Shown piece after piece: positions 18,613 through 26,232 of a stretch of DNA of 64,000 bases. The notes below the pieces were generated by a model. That model did not search any database. It worked only from the letters and a program-made list of their open reading frames with translations, and was not told the origin of the DNA. The translations under genes were made by a program, and so were the position numbers. Numbering within the stretch: the stretch's first letter is position 1; each line of letters opens with the position of its first letter. The stretch comes from JAAZBW01 sp035647855 (GTDB lineage: Bacteria > Actinomycetota > Actinomycetes > Actinomycetales > Actinomycetaceae): positions 12,358 to 76,357 of the forward strand of contig DASRMP010000070.1 in assembly GCA_035647855.1 (NCBI GenBank), read 5' to 3'.

Positions 18613-18654
18613 TCTCACGCGCCGGTACTCACGCGCCCGTGCTCACGCGCTGCG
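18613..18654. repeat. 14-bp tandem repeat, three copies
   Basis: Units at 18613-18626, 18627-18640 and 18641-18654 share the core CTCACGCGC. The third copy contains the mscL stop codon (18643-18645), so the repeat reaches the end of that gene. Confidence 0.7.
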
Positions 18655-19023
18655 CTGGGCGGCGAGGATGTCCTTGATCTCCTGGAGGAGAACGACGTCT
18701 TCCGGCTTCTCCTTGGGCTCCTCGGTCTTGCGACGCGCGGCCAGCGTGTTCATCGGAACGACGATGAAGAAGTAGACCGCGACGGCGACCAGCAGGAAGT
18801 TCACGACTGTCGTGATGATTGTGCCTGGCTGGATGACGGCGTTGTTGAGGGTGAACATGCCGACCTCGTCGAAGTTCGGAGATCCGAAGATCGCCGCGAT
18901 GAGTCCCATGATCAGGTTGGTCACGGACTCGACAACGGGCGTGAAGGAGTTGGCAATGATGACGCCGACGGCAAGCTCGATGACGTTGCCGCGAGTGATG
19001 AATTCCTTGAATCCCTTGAGCAT
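18643..19023 (-). CDS. mscL: Large-conductance mechanosensitive channel MscL
   Basis: 126 residues, near the usual MscL length. The protein opens with an amphipathic 'MLKGFKEFITRGNVIELAVGV' type segment. TM1 (about 15-42) has 'GVIIANSFTPVV', a periplasmic loop follows, TM2 (about 68-92) is 'NFLLVAVAVYFFIVV', and a charged C-terminal bundle helix ends the chain. Known role: an emergency valve releasing solutes on hypo-osmotic shock. AAAGGA lies just upstream of the ATG. It starts 32 bases after the SAF-domain gene on the same strand, so the two are probably co-transcribed. Confidence 0.95.
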   Translation of the reverse strand: MLKGFKEFITRGNVIELAVGVIIANSFTPVVESVTNLIMGLIAAIFGSPNFDEVGMFTLNNAVIQPGTIITTVVNFLLVAVAVYFFIVVPMNTLAARRKTEEPKEKPEDVVLLQEIKDILAAQRSA

Positions 19024-19055
19024 GCTCAGTCCTTTCGTGGAGGAGATGATGAGAA

Positions 19056-19721
19056 TCAGTCAATGGGCGTGACCGCTACGCGCAGGGACGCGCGCGCGCT
19101 CGACGCCAGAACCAAGTTAACGATTTCATCGGGGACCGCAACTATCAGAAACGCATTACAGTTCTCGGTCCCGAGCAATCCGTTGGAAACCTCTCCGTCA
19201 AGTTGTGACAAAACCCGCACGTCACGGGCCACCATCAGGCCTGTGCCGTCAACGGTCTCGCCAACGAGTGTGATATTGCTCCCCGGTTGGGCGAGCGCGC
19301 GGGATCCCGGGTCCGCGACCTGCACCGTCACCACCGTGGTGCCGGCCGGCGCTGTGTCGGCCAGTTCCGGACCGAGGAGCATACCCGCGGTCAGCGGCGT
19401 GCCCGACGGCAATCCGACTGCAAGCGTCTCCCCGACGGCGTCCGCGAGCCCCGAGAGTGAACCCTCGACGGCGGGAGAGAAGGCGGTCAACTCAAGATCC
19501 CCGGTTCGAAGGACATGACCCGCGGCCAGTTCCGCTGTGAGGACGACGGCGGCGGCCCCGTCGTCGTCGTGCGCGAGGGCATCCGCGACCGTCAGGGTGC
19601 CCGCAGCGAGTGAGATGGCGAGGAATACGTGCCGCCAACGCCACGCGGCGGCACGCCAACCGGCGGCCCGGGAGGCGCGGCGGACGGGCGAGGCCCGGAA
19701 GGGACGGTTGAGCAGCACCAT
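19056..19721 (-). CDS. SAF-domain membrane-anchored protein
   Basis: 221 residues. An arginine-rich cytoplasmic N terminus is followed by one membrane segment (about 31-48) and then a SAF domain: 'AAVVLTAELAAGHVLRTGDLELTAF' type opening, 'VGLPSGTPLTAGMLLGPEL' and a beta-rich remainder. This matches CpaB/RcpC-like proteins of actinobacteria that sit beside fmdB and mscL. SAF domains bind sugars or peptidoglycan-like polymers in some families, and the role here is unknown. The ATG at 19721 has no ribosome site but has a -10-like hexamer 6 bases away. Confidence 0.75.
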   Translation of the reverse strand: MVLLNRPFRASPVRRASRAAGWRAAAWRWRHVFLAISLAAGTLTVADALAHDDDGAAAVVLTAELAAGHVLRTGDLELTAFSPAVEGSLSGLADAVGETLAVGLPSGTPLTAGMLLGPELADTAPAGTTVVTVQVADPGSRALAQPGSNITLVGETVDGTGLMVARDVRVLSQLDGEVSNGLLGTENCNAFLIVAVPDEIVNLVLASSARASLRVAVTPID

Positions 19722-19727
19722 GCCGAG

Positions 19728-19733
19728 AAGCTA
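19728..19733 (-). promoter_or_regulatory. -10 box TAGCTT of the SAF-mscL unit
   Basis: On the minus strand TAGCTT is followed by 6 bases and then the ATG at 19721, predicting a leaderless transcript for the SAF gene. Confidence 0.5.
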
Positions 19734-19783
19734 GCTCACCGCGCGTATGGGAGTGGCAGGCAGTGGGCGGCGGCTGTGGACAA

Positions 19784-20038
19784 TCAGTCCTTGGCGGCGG
19801 GTGTGGATTTCGGGGAGCCCGCAGACTTCCGGGCACCCGCGGATTCCCGGGCGCCCGCGGATTTCCGGGAATCGGTGCGATAGAAGCCCGATCCCTTGAA
19901 GACGATTCCCGCAGGGGTGAAGAGCTTGCGCAACTCCCCGGAGCATTTGGGGCAAGAGGAGAGCGCTTCCTCTTCGAAGCGCTGGTAGACGTCGAACTCG
20001 TCGCTGCACTGGGTGCAGCGGTACGCATAGGTGGGCAT
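19784..20038 (-). CDS. FmdB-family zinc-ribbon protein
   Basis: 84 residues from the ATG at 20038, chosen over an upstream one because AGAGGAG precedes it and the family begins 'MPTYAYRC'. Two CxxC pairs (residues 8/11 and 28/31) form the zinc ribbon, followed by 'AGIVFKGSGFYRTD', the family hallmark. The C-terminal tail is extended by three copies of an RKSAGA-like hexapeptide encoded by an 18-bp tandem repeat. The family is thought to be regulatory, but its target is unknown. Confidence 0.85.
   Translation of the reverse strand: MPTYAYRCTQCSDEFDVYQRFEEEALSSCPKCSGELRKLFTPAGIVFKGSGFYRTDSRKSAGARESAGARKSAGSPKSTPAAKD
19818..19871 (-). repeat. 18-bp tandem repeat within the FmdB-like tail
   Basis: Three consecutive 18-bp units (19818-19835, 19836-19853, 19854-19871) encode R[KE]SAG[AS]. 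They add a basic, low-complexity tail outside the conserved zinc ribbon. Copy number could vary between strains. Confidence 0.8.
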
Positions 20039-20177
20039 TGAACTCCTCTGGGCTTCCGCCGGCTGCAATCGTAGCGCTCGACTCCCGCAACAGCAGAGGG
20101 GCGAAGGAACTTCCCGGCGGCGGACGGAGATGTCCGGGTCTTGGACCAGCCGGGACGAATGTGTCCGCGGGCACCTA

Positions 20178-20183
20178 TAGGCT
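20178..20183 (+). promoter_or_regulatory. -10 box TAGGCT of the penicillin-acylase-family gene
   Basis: TAGGCT ends 6 bases before the GTG at 20190. No consensus -35 hexamer is seen at the expected distance. Confidence 0.45.
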
Positions 20184-20189
20184 CAGAGG

Positions 20190-22790
20190 GTGAAAGACGA
20201 AGGAGCCTTTCGGCGCAGGATTCTGATAGCCGTTGCGGCATTCCTGGTCGCGGTGCTGGCGCTCGCCGTGACCATATCGGTGATCGCGCTGCGCCGGCCG
20301 TTGCCCGCCCACGCAGGTACGATCGCCACCGATGTCGGTGGCGAGGTCCGGATCGAGCGCGATGCGCGGGGAGTCGCGCACATCTACGCGGACAACGATT
20401 CCGATCTCTTTTTCGCCCAGGGCTACGTCCACGCGCAGGACCGCTTCTTCGAGATGGACTATCGGCGCAAGGTCACTGCGGGCCGCCTGTCGGAACTCGT
20501 AGGGGAGAGCGAGGAGGCGCTGAACGCTGACAGAGCCATCCGGACCCTGGGCTGGCGGTTCGTCGCCGAGCAGGAGTGGCCGCTCCTCAGCCGCGAGAGT
20601 CAGTCTTTCCTCACCGCCTATGCGGACGGAGTGAACGCCTACATCGCGGGGCGCGAGGCCTCGCAACTCGGGTTCGAGTACATGGTGCTGGGGCTTCGGG
20701 TCCAAGTGCACAATCCCGAGCCCTGGACCCCGGTGGATTCGCTCACCTGGCTGAAGGCCATGGCCTGGGATCTGCGAAGCAATTATGACGAGGAATTGGA
20801 GCGCGCCGCTTCATATCAGGCAGTGGGGGACCTCAACCGTATCGAGGAGATCTTCCCGGGCTTCCCGTACGCCATCCACGCGCCGGTCCTCCCCTCGGAG
20901 TCCTCGCCGGTCGCCACCTCTGATCCTTCCGGAGCCGTCACGAGCATCCGTCACGGCGAGGCCCTGGGCAGCGCCGCGATCCAATCCGCGATCGCCGCGC
21001 TCGAGGCCGTCCCCACGCTGGTCGGCCGGGGAGATGGCATCGGGTCCAACTCGTTCGTTGTCTCGGGGGAGCACACCGAGAGCGGTCAGCCGATTCTCGC
21101 GAACGATCCGCACCTCGTCCTGGGCGCCCCCAACCTCTTCTACCAAGTGGGTCTGCACTGCACGCAGCAGACCCCGGACTGCACTTTCGACGTCGGCGGG
21201 TTCTCCTTCGCAGGTATGCCGGGCGTGATCATCGGCCACAACAGCGACCTCGCGTGGGGCCTGACCAACATGGGCGCAGATGTGACCGACTTCTTCCTCG
21301 AACGCGTCTACTCCAACAACACCTACGAGTACGACGGCGATCGCGTGCCGCTCGAGAGGCGAACCGAGACCATCGTGGTCAACGGGGCGGACCCCGTCCA
21401 GATCGATATCAGATCGACGGCGCACGGCCCGATCATCTCGGACATCCTCCCCGAGGCCATCACGAGCACCCCGGTTCCCGCCGGCAGCCCGTCCGGCGGT
21501 CTCGACGGCTACGAGGTCTCGCTGCGCTGGACGGCGCTGGACCCGGGCCGGACCGTGGATGCGATTTTCGCGATGAACCGGGCCAGCACCGCCGAGGACG
21601 TCGCGGGCGCGGCCGCGCTCTTCGAGGTCCCCGCCCAGGCCATCGTGTTCGCCACCACCAGTGGGGACATCGGTTTCCAGGCGCCCGGGCGCATCCCCAT
21701 CCGTCCGGTCATCGAAGGTCCGGTGGCGTCGGACGGTACCTGGCCGCGGCCCGGTTGGGACCCGGCATATGAGTGGCAGGGTTTCGTTGCTTCCGAGGAC
21801 ATGCCCAGCGTTCTCAACCCGGGCGAGGGATTCGTCGTCGCGGCGAACCAGGCGGTCACCGCTCCGGGTGAGGGCCCATTCCTCGGCGCAGACGTCGATC
21901 CGGGTTTCCGCTCCAACCGCATCCGTGCGCTCCTGAACGGCATGTTCAACGGTGGCGGGAAGATCGCCGTCGAGAGCGCCAATGAAATCATGCTGGACTC
22001 GAAGCACCCGATCGCGGAGGCGCTCGTGCCGATCATCCTGCAGCTCGAACTGAAGGACGACTTCGTCGCGGACGCCGTCGGCGTGCTGGCCGAATGGCGC
22101 GACGCGGGCTATCCGAACGATGCCCGCTCCTCGGGAGCCGCGTTCTTCAACACCGTGTGGGCCCATCTCGTCACCCGGACGTTCGCTGACGAGCTTGGCG
22201 ATCAGTCCTCCTTCGGAGACGCCCGCTGGATCGAGGTTGTCCGTGAATTGCTGGCATCGCCGCAGAACCGCTGGTGGGACGATGTCACGACTGTCTCAGT
22301 GACGGAGACGCGGGACGAGATCCTGCTGCAGTCGTTGCAGGACGCTCGTGCCGAACTGACGAACACTCAGGCCAAGGACCCCGCACGGTGGCTGTGGGGC
22401 GATCTGCACCAGGCGCAGTTCACTCATCCGGTCCTCTCTCCGTCCGCCGCGCCCGCTCCGATCGCCCGCCTGATGAATCCGGCACCCTTCCCCGTCGACG
22501 GGGGCACCGCCTCCGTCAACGCGACCAACTGGGCCGTGACTTTCGACGAGCGGGGCCGTCCCGACTTCTCGATGACGTCCGGTCCCGCGATGCGCATGGT
22601 CGTCGACCTCGCCGATCTGGACGCCTCCACATGGGTGGTGACCACCGGGACATCGGGTCACCCGTCGTCGGGGCACTTCAAGGACCAACTGGCTGCCTGG
22701 CGTGATGGTGAAAGCTATCCGTGGCCGTGGACGGAGGAGGCTGTCACGGAGGCGTCACAGCACACTCTGACACTCACGCCAGGGGAGTAG
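20190..22790 (+). CDS. Penicillin-acylase-family Ntn hydrolase
   Basis: 866 residues from GTG. One N-terminal membrane segment (about 10-31) exports or anchors the precursor. 'RDARGVAHIYADNDSDLFFAQGYVHAQDRF' type wording (about 55-85) and 'GRLSE' are conserved in the alpha part. The proposed cleavage and nucleophile site is Ser286 in 'GIGSNSFVVSG', which should become the N-terminal residue of the beta chain after self-processing. 'NDPHL' and 'GVIIGHNSDLAWGLTN' follow as expected. Known members cleave penicillins, N-acyl-homoserine lactones or other acyl amides, and the substrate cannot be told from sequence alone. The gene stands alone and converges on the folate cyclo-ligase gene. Confidence 0.85.
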   Translation: MKDEGAFRRRILIAVAAFLVAVLALAVTISVIALRRPLPAHAGTIATDVGGEVRIERDARGVAHIYADNDSDLFFAQGYVHAQDRFFEMDYRRKVTAGRLSELVGESEEALNADRAIRTLGWRFVAEQEWPLLSRESQSFLTAYADGVNAYIAGREASQLGFEYMVLGLRVQVHNPEPWTPVDSLTWLKAMAWDLRSNYDEELERAASYQAVGDLNRIEEIFPGFPYAIHAPVLPSESSPVATSDPSGAVTSIRHGEALGSAAIQSAIAALEAVPTLVGRGDGIGSNSFVVSGEHTESGQPILANDPHLVLGAPNLFYQVGLHCTQQTPDCTFDVGGFSFAGMPGVIIGHNSDLAWGLTNMGADVTDFFLERVYSNNTYEYDGDRVPLERRTETIVVNGADPVQIDIRSTAHGPIISDILPEAITSTPVPAGSPSGGLDGYEVSLRWTALDPGRTVDAIFAMNRASTAEDVAGAAALFEVPAQAIVFATTSGDIGFQAPGRIPIRPVIEGPVASDGTWPRPGWDPAYEWQGFVASEDMPSVLNPGEGFVVAANQAVTAPGEGPFLGADVDPGFRSNRIRALLNGMFNGGGKIAVESANEIMLDSKHPIAEALVPIILQLELKDDFVADAVGVLAEWRDAGYPNDARSSGAAFFNTVWAHLVTRTFADELGDQSSFGDARWIEVVRELLASPQNRWWDDVTTVSVTETRDEILLQSLQDARAELTNTQAKDPARWLWGDLHQAQFTHPVLSPSAAPAPIARLMNPAPFPVDGGTASVNATNWAVTFDERGRPDFSMTSGPAMRMVVDLADLDASTWVVTTGTSGHPSSGHFKDQLAAWRDGESYPWPWTEEAVTEASQHTLTLTPGE

Positions 22791-22800
22791 CGGGCTGCGA

Positions 22801-22826
22801 CCGGGAGGCGGCGGTGTGCCTCCCGG
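22801..22826. terminator. Hairpin between convergent genes
   Basis: CCGGGAGGC (22801-22809) pairs with GCCTCCCGG (22818-22826) around an 8-base loop. There is no T-tract on either side, so intrinsic termination is uncertain, but its place between two converging genes fits a bidirectional stop. Confidence 0.5.
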
Positions 22827-22846
22827 GCCCGGCGATCGGGCGATCG

Positions 22847-23527
22847 CTACCGCAGATGCCCGCCGACGTACACGGCCCCAGCGGCACGGGTCTCTCGCTC
22901 GAGGCGGGACCCCTCCAGCAGGAAGACCGCCAAAGGAGTCAGCACGGCCTTGACCGCCACGTCCATGTCGTCGTGAGGCAGCGCCTGCGTGCTCACGAGT
23001 TCGTCCTCGAACACCATCGCGAACGTCGGGGTCGCGGGATCGATGAGCTTGAGCATCCTGTCGTACCAGCCGCCGCCCTGACCGAGCCGGTTCCCGAGGC
23101 CGTCGACGGCGAGCGCCGGCGTGATAATCACCTCGGCGTTCCGGATGGCGTCCGCAGGGAGGCGGGGCCCGGAGGGCTCCGGCGGGCGGGATGGCGCCCG
23201 AGGTGTGAGGTCCTGGCTTCCCATGTAGACCGCCCACTGACGCGCGAGGCCTGGCCCCAGTGACGGAAGCAGAACCTGGACGCCGCGGGAATAGAGTTCG
23301 TCCAGCAGGGGCAAGGTCGGTGGCTCCCACCCGGAGGAGACGTAGAGGGCGATCGTTCGGGCGTCGCCGACCGCCTGAAGTCCGCTGGACACAAAATCGC
23401 GACCGAAATCTTCGATTTCCCGCGCGGTCCGTGAGCGTCGGCGCTCCCGGATCACACGTCGAAGTTCGGCCTTCGCGTCTTCCACCTCGTATCCAGTCGT
23501 GAGTGGAAGCCGCAGTGGCTCTGACAT
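22847..23527 (-). CDS. 5-formyltetrahydrofolate cyclo-ligase
   Basis: 226 residues from the ATG at 23527 (an in-frame ATG at 23611 would add a non-conserved leader). It converts 5-formyl-THF to methenyl-THF with ATP. Landmarks are 'AKAELRRVIRERRRS' near the start, 'ITPALAVDGLGNRLGQGGGWYDR' type ATP/folate motif (about 150-172; the usual form is RLGYGGGYYDR) and a central insertion rich in proline and arginine. In many actinobacteria it lies near fmdB and mscL, as here. No strong ribosome site is seen. Confidence 0.85.
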   Translation of the reverse strand: MSEPLRLPLTTGYEVEDAKAELRRVIRERRRSRTAREIEDFGRDFVSSGLQAVGDARTIALYVSSGWEPPTLPLLDELYSRGVQVLLPSLGPGLARQWAVYMGSQDLTPRAPSRPPEPSGPRLPADAIRNAEVIITPALAVDGLGNRLGQGGGWYDRMLKLIDPATPTFAMVFEDELVSTQALPHDDMDVAVKAVLTPLAVFLLEGSRLERETRAAGAVYVGGHLR

Positions 23528-23658
23528 GCTCTCATCATCGCATCTCTGACCATCTGATGCAGAAGCCAAACGCCGCGTTACGCCCTCGGCGAGACGCGGC
23601 GTGGAGTCCATGGAGCAACACGCCGCCGCGCCTCCTCACCGTGGGGATGAGGCGTCCG

Positions 23659-23664
23659 TAGTTT
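23659..23664 (+). promoter_or_regulatory. -10 box TAGTTT of the membrane protein gene at 23671
   Basis: TAGTTT is followed by GGACAT and then the GTG at 23671 (6-base gap), with no ribosome site, predicting a leaderless mRNA. Confidence 0.5.
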
Positions 23665-23670
23665 GGACAT

Positions 23671-24708
23671 GTGGATCTTTCTGGGTGGGTGCTAGTCGGG
23701 CTCACCCTGATTGTCCTCGGGTACATCGTGCCCCACCTGACGCGCCGCCAAGGAGTGGTCACCCAGTCACGAGCCGCCGACCGATTCTCTCCGAAGCTCC
23801 GGTTGGTGGACCCCGTGCCACCGGTACCGTCGACGGAGCGTCGGGCAGAGGCTCGGGCATACGTCCACCCGCCCGAGATCTCACGACGACGAACGGAGGC
23901 CCTCGCGATGATTCGCCCTACCGCACCTGCAGCGCACCGGGTCAACGCCCGCGAACTCGCTGCCGCACGCGCCTCTCGGGCCGCGGCAATCTCTCGTCGC
24001 GCGGCCGCCGGCCGCCGGCGCATGCTCCTGACGGGACTTCTCATCGTCTTCGCGGTAGCACTGTGGGTCCTTGCGGCCGCCGGACCCATCGCCTGGGGAT
24101 GGGCGGTGCCGATAACGCTGCTCGCTGCCGGTGTCGGATACGTCGCGGTGCGAGCCGCGCTCGGCGACCGCGCGGCCGATGCCAAGGCCCGCGCGGAGAT
24201 TGCGCGTCTGGATCAGCGCCTGCGGTTGTTCAGGACCGAGGAAGCTTCGGCGGCGCCTGTCGCCGCACTCAAGCCGTCCTTCAGCGAGATCCTCAAGCCG
24301 TACCAGGGCGCGCACGCAGAGACGCCTGGTCTCGACGAGACTGCGCCGCCGCGGCACGCGCTGCACTCCGCGGAGTCGGTGTTCGTCGAACTCGGCGACT
24401 CATCCACCGCGGGCGAGCGCGCGGTGGCCCACGCGCGCTCCGCTGACGAGCGACTGCCCACCGAAGGCGGCCCCGAGTGGACGCCCGTGCCGGTGCCGCT
24501 GCCCACCTACACGCTCAAGGCGGAGGCGCCGCGCCGTGAGGCGGCTGAGTGGGCACCGTCGTCCGACGACGGCGCCGCTGCCGCGCCGGTCCCCGCAAGA
24601 CCGACGGGTGCCGCGCCGTCATGGCCCGCCGAAGACGACGAGGACGCGGACGCTGCGGCATTCGTTCTCGACGACGTCCTGGCCCGCCGCCGCGCCGCCG
24701 GCGCCTGA
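23671..24708 (+). CDS. Actinobacterial membrane protein, Rv0996/GlpR-like in layout
   Basis: 345 residues from GTG. A TM segment at residues 4-22, a basic cytoplasmic loop with alternating Ala/Arg (about 30-115), two closely spaced TM segments (about 117-165) and a long acidic, proline-rich tail ending in 'FVLDDVLARRRAAGA' make up the chain. Position beside a 5-formyl-THF cyclo-ligase and this topology recall the mycobacterial Rv0996 neighbourhood and the corynebacterial Glp receptor involved in division. The MoeA/Glp partner is absent here, so that role is only a suggestion. Confidence 0.6.
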   Translation: MDLSGWVLVGLTLIVLGYIVPHLTRRQGVVTQSRAADRFSPKLRLVDPVPPVPSTERRAEARAYVHPPEISRRRTEALAMIRPTAPAAHRVNARELAAARASRAAAISRRAAAGRRRMLLTGLLIVFAVALWVLAAAGPIAWGWAVPITLLAAGVGYVAVRAALGDRAADAKARAEIARLDQRLRLFRTEEASAAPVAALKPSFSEILKPYQGAHAETPGLDETAPPRHALHSAESVFVELGDSSTAGERAVAHARSADERLPTEGGPEWTPVPVPLPTYTLKAEAPRREAAEWAPSSDDGAAAAPVPARPTGAAPSWPAEDDEDADAAAFVLDDVLARRRAAGA

Positions 24709-24736
24709 GTGGAGAAATGGACGTGGGATCCGTCAC

Positions 24737-24755
24737 GAGTGCCCAGTGGGCACTC
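24737..24755. terminator. Short perfect palindrome before tRNA-Ala
   Basis: GAGTGCCC and GGGCACTC flank a 3-base loop. It lies 28 bases after the preceding stop codon and may terminate that gene. No T-tract follows. Confidence 0.4.
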
Positions 24756-24795
24756 GGACTCGGTCGCTCCGGGTGATAGGCTGGCTCTCGCCTTC

Positions 24796-24868
24796 GGGGC
24801 TATGGCGCAGTTGGTAGCGCGTCTCGTTCGCAATGAGAAGGTCGGGGGTTCGAATCCCCCTAGCTCCA
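24796..24868 (+). tRNA. tRNA-Ala (anticodon CGC)
   Basis: A 73-base cloverleaf. The acceptor stem GGGGCTA/TAGCTCC has one G-U pair. The anticodon stem TCTCG/TGAGA encloses loop TTCGCAA, giving anticodon CGC. The T arm is GGGGG-TTCGAAT-CCCCC, and the discriminator A is at 24868. The CCA end is not encoded. Accessory DNA begins directly downstream, and tRNA genes are common integration sites. Confidence 0.93.
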
Positions 24869-24877
24869 CCCAAAGTG

Positions 24878-24923
24878 CCTTACGGGAACACGACATGCGT
24901 AGGCGTGTCGTGTTCCCGTAAGG
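24878..24923. repeat. 18-bp perfect inverted repeat just after tRNA-Ala
   Basis: CCTTACGGGAACACGACA (24878-24895) is exactly complementary to 24906-24923, with a 10-base loop. It starts 9 bases after the tRNA. No T-tract follows on the plus strand. It could end transcription from both sides, protect a 3' end, or be left from an integration event. Confidence 0.75.
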
Positions 24924-25075
24924 GTCCCTTGCCTCCGTCGTCGCTGTGTTCGTGTGCTTCGCGGATGATGGTGGCGAACGGTTCTGCGAGGCGTGGGCGG
25001 AGTTGTTCGTCGTCAGTGATGTCGAGCCGGGTGTAGAACGCCAGCGAGTTGGGTTTCGACCCGCCCTCCATCGCG
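24924..25075 (-). pseudogene. Possible 3' gene fragment, identity unknown
   Basis: The minus frame ending in the inverted repeat reads 'NSLAFYTRLDITDDEQLRP' and 'EPFATIIREAHEHSDD', with coding-like wobble composition and a natural-looking charged C terminus. It collides near 25060 with the E1-like fragment on the other strand, so it has probably lost its 5' part. I do not recognise the family. Confidence 0.3.
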
Positions 25076-25306
25076 TACGGTCCCTCCGTTTTCATCCTCA
25101 CGGCTACGATCGTCGACGAGGCGATCCGCGTCCTCACCGGCTACGCTCCACCGCGATCGCTCGGGACCCAGTTCGAAGTCAACTTCGAGGACGGCTCCGC
25201 ATTCGCGCATCCGTCGTGGCCACGCCTACCGGACGACTGCCCGACATGCGGCAACGGCGACCCCGCCACATGGGAAGTCTTCGGCCACTACCTCCAACAG
25301 GTCTGA
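25049..25306 (+). pseudogene. C-terminal fragment of a ThiF/E1-like adenylyltransferase
   Basis: About 85 codons read 'PPSIAYGPSVFILTATIVDEAIRVLTG' type text, then 'SLGTQFEVNFEDG' and a terminal 'CPTCGNG'. This resembles the tail of ThiF/MoeB-like proteins: a helix packing on the adenylation domain, a beta hairpin and half of a CxxC zinc site. A TAG at 25034-25036 closes the frame upstream and there is no adenylation domain, so it is a truncated remnant. Its stop is 2 bases before the protease GTG, so the intact ancestor was probably co-translated with it. Confidence 0.5.
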
Positions 25307-25308
25307 TC

Positions 25309-26232
25309 GTGGCCGCAACGCCGGAGATCATGGTGCTGCTGAAACCAGTGCGGGTTCGTGAGCTTCGCGATGGCATGTGGGTGGCGGTCGCCGAGGACTC
25401 GGAGCCTCTCGTGGTCAATGAGGCGATTGCGAAGGCGCTGTGCGATCCGGACGCCATCGAGGCCAGCTCCACCCTTGGTCCGCTGACCGAAACGCTCTCG
25501 GATGCCGGATTCACAGACAGCTCCGCCGATGGGTTGCTGCGACCTCCGAGCGCACCAGTCGGTGCCGGTGGGAGAGCGGCGCGAGCAGTGCTGTGGGCGC
25601 TCGGAGCAGCCTTCTTCACTGCGTCCGCCGCGCTCCTGCTGCTCGGCGGCGTCCCAACCGGTGCCGACGCGATCTCCGTTGGCCCGCATTCGCTTCTCAC
25701 CATCACGGTCGCGGTAGGAATCGCGATCATCACGGCGGTGCCGCATGAGCTTGCGCATGTCATGTTCGGCCGGACATTCGGACGCCGGCGCGGCTCCGTC
25801 CGGGTAAAGGTGCGTCGGGCATCTGCGACAACGAACCTGACGCACGTGTGGGCCTGGTCGTCGTCTCCACGACTGGCGGCGGTGTCCGCCGGGATCGTCG
25901 TCGACCTCGCGTTCCTGACCTTAGTGCTCGTGTTGCGCACCACGACGGGAGCGTGGGTCGCGACCGTCGCGGCGACCGTCATGGTCATGCGCATCGTGTG
26001 GCAGTTGCGGTTCCACCGGAACTGCGACGGCCGACATATCGCGAAGATGCTCATCGACAACCCCACGATCGACACTGACACCAAGCGGGCACTCACCGCG
26101 AGGCTGTGGACATCGGCACCGCGTTCGGCATGGTTGTGGCTGGCGGTCGTCGCTGCCTGCGTGCTCGCAGAACTCGCGCTGTTCGCGGTGTGGTTGGCCC
26201 CTGCCGCACTACGACTGCTGGGCGTCCTCTGA
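25309..26232 (+). CDS. HExxH integral-membrane metalloprotease, M50-like
   Basis: 307 residues from the GTG at 25309; an ATG at 25330 is the alternative. A soluble N-terminal domain (1-85) with 'VRVRELRDGMWVAVAED' precedes several TM segments. 'AVPHELAHVMFGRTFG' places the zinc ligands at His146 and His150 and the catalytic Glu147 within a membrane helix, typical of site-2-type proteases. Known of the context: such proteases mature peptides in several RiPP clusters, including daptide clusters. That role here is inference from the neighbouring E1 fragment and ABC exporters. No precursor peptide was found. Its 3' end overlaps the TetR gene by 24 bp, convergent. Confidence 0.65.
   Translation: MAATPEIMVLLKPVRVRELRDGMWVAVAEDSEPLVVNEAIAKALCDPDAIEASSTLGPLTETLSDAGFTDSSADGLLRPPSAPVGAGGRAARAVLWALGAAFFTASAALLLLGGVPTGADAISVGPHSLLTITVAVGIAIITAVPHELAHVMFGRTFGRRRGSVRVKVRRASATTNLTHVWAWSSSPRLAAVSAGIVVDLAFLTLVLVLRTTTGAWVATVAATVMVMRIVWQLRFHRNCDGRHIAKMLIDNPTIDTDTKRALTARLWTSAPRSAWLWLAVVAACVLAELALFAVWLAPAALRLLGVL

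Larger units (their letters stand above)
18113..18642. other. 530-bp non-coding stretch rich in repeats and palindromes
   Basis: No convincing ORF is seen on either strand. It contains a dispersed repeat (18164-18194), a diverged direct repeat pair (18190-18214 and 18275-18298), a 10-bp inverted pair CTGTAGGAGT at 18297-18306 and its complement at 18568-18577, a long hairpin between those (18401-18474), a pair of related GC-rich blocks near 18484 and 18546, and a 14-bp tandem repeat at 18613-18654. It lies between the convergent ends of the DVPPHW gene and mscL. Confidence 0.7.

Noticed and set aside
19818..19871. Possible CRISPR-like array
   Set aside because: Units are contiguous 18-mers without spacers and encode an in-frame peptide repeat. 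No cas genes are present. The 14-bp repeats at 18613 and 24-bp repeats at 6850 fail for the same reason.
24507..24896. Minus ORF with 'GGFEPPTFSLRTRRATNCA' across the tRNA
   Set aside because: This string is the well-known spurious translation of tRNA genes, not a protein.
24946..25308. Longer N terminus for the HExxH protease
   Set aside because: The text is Arg/Pro/His-rich nonsense in the frame opposite the E1-like fragment, so the GTG at 25309 is preferred.
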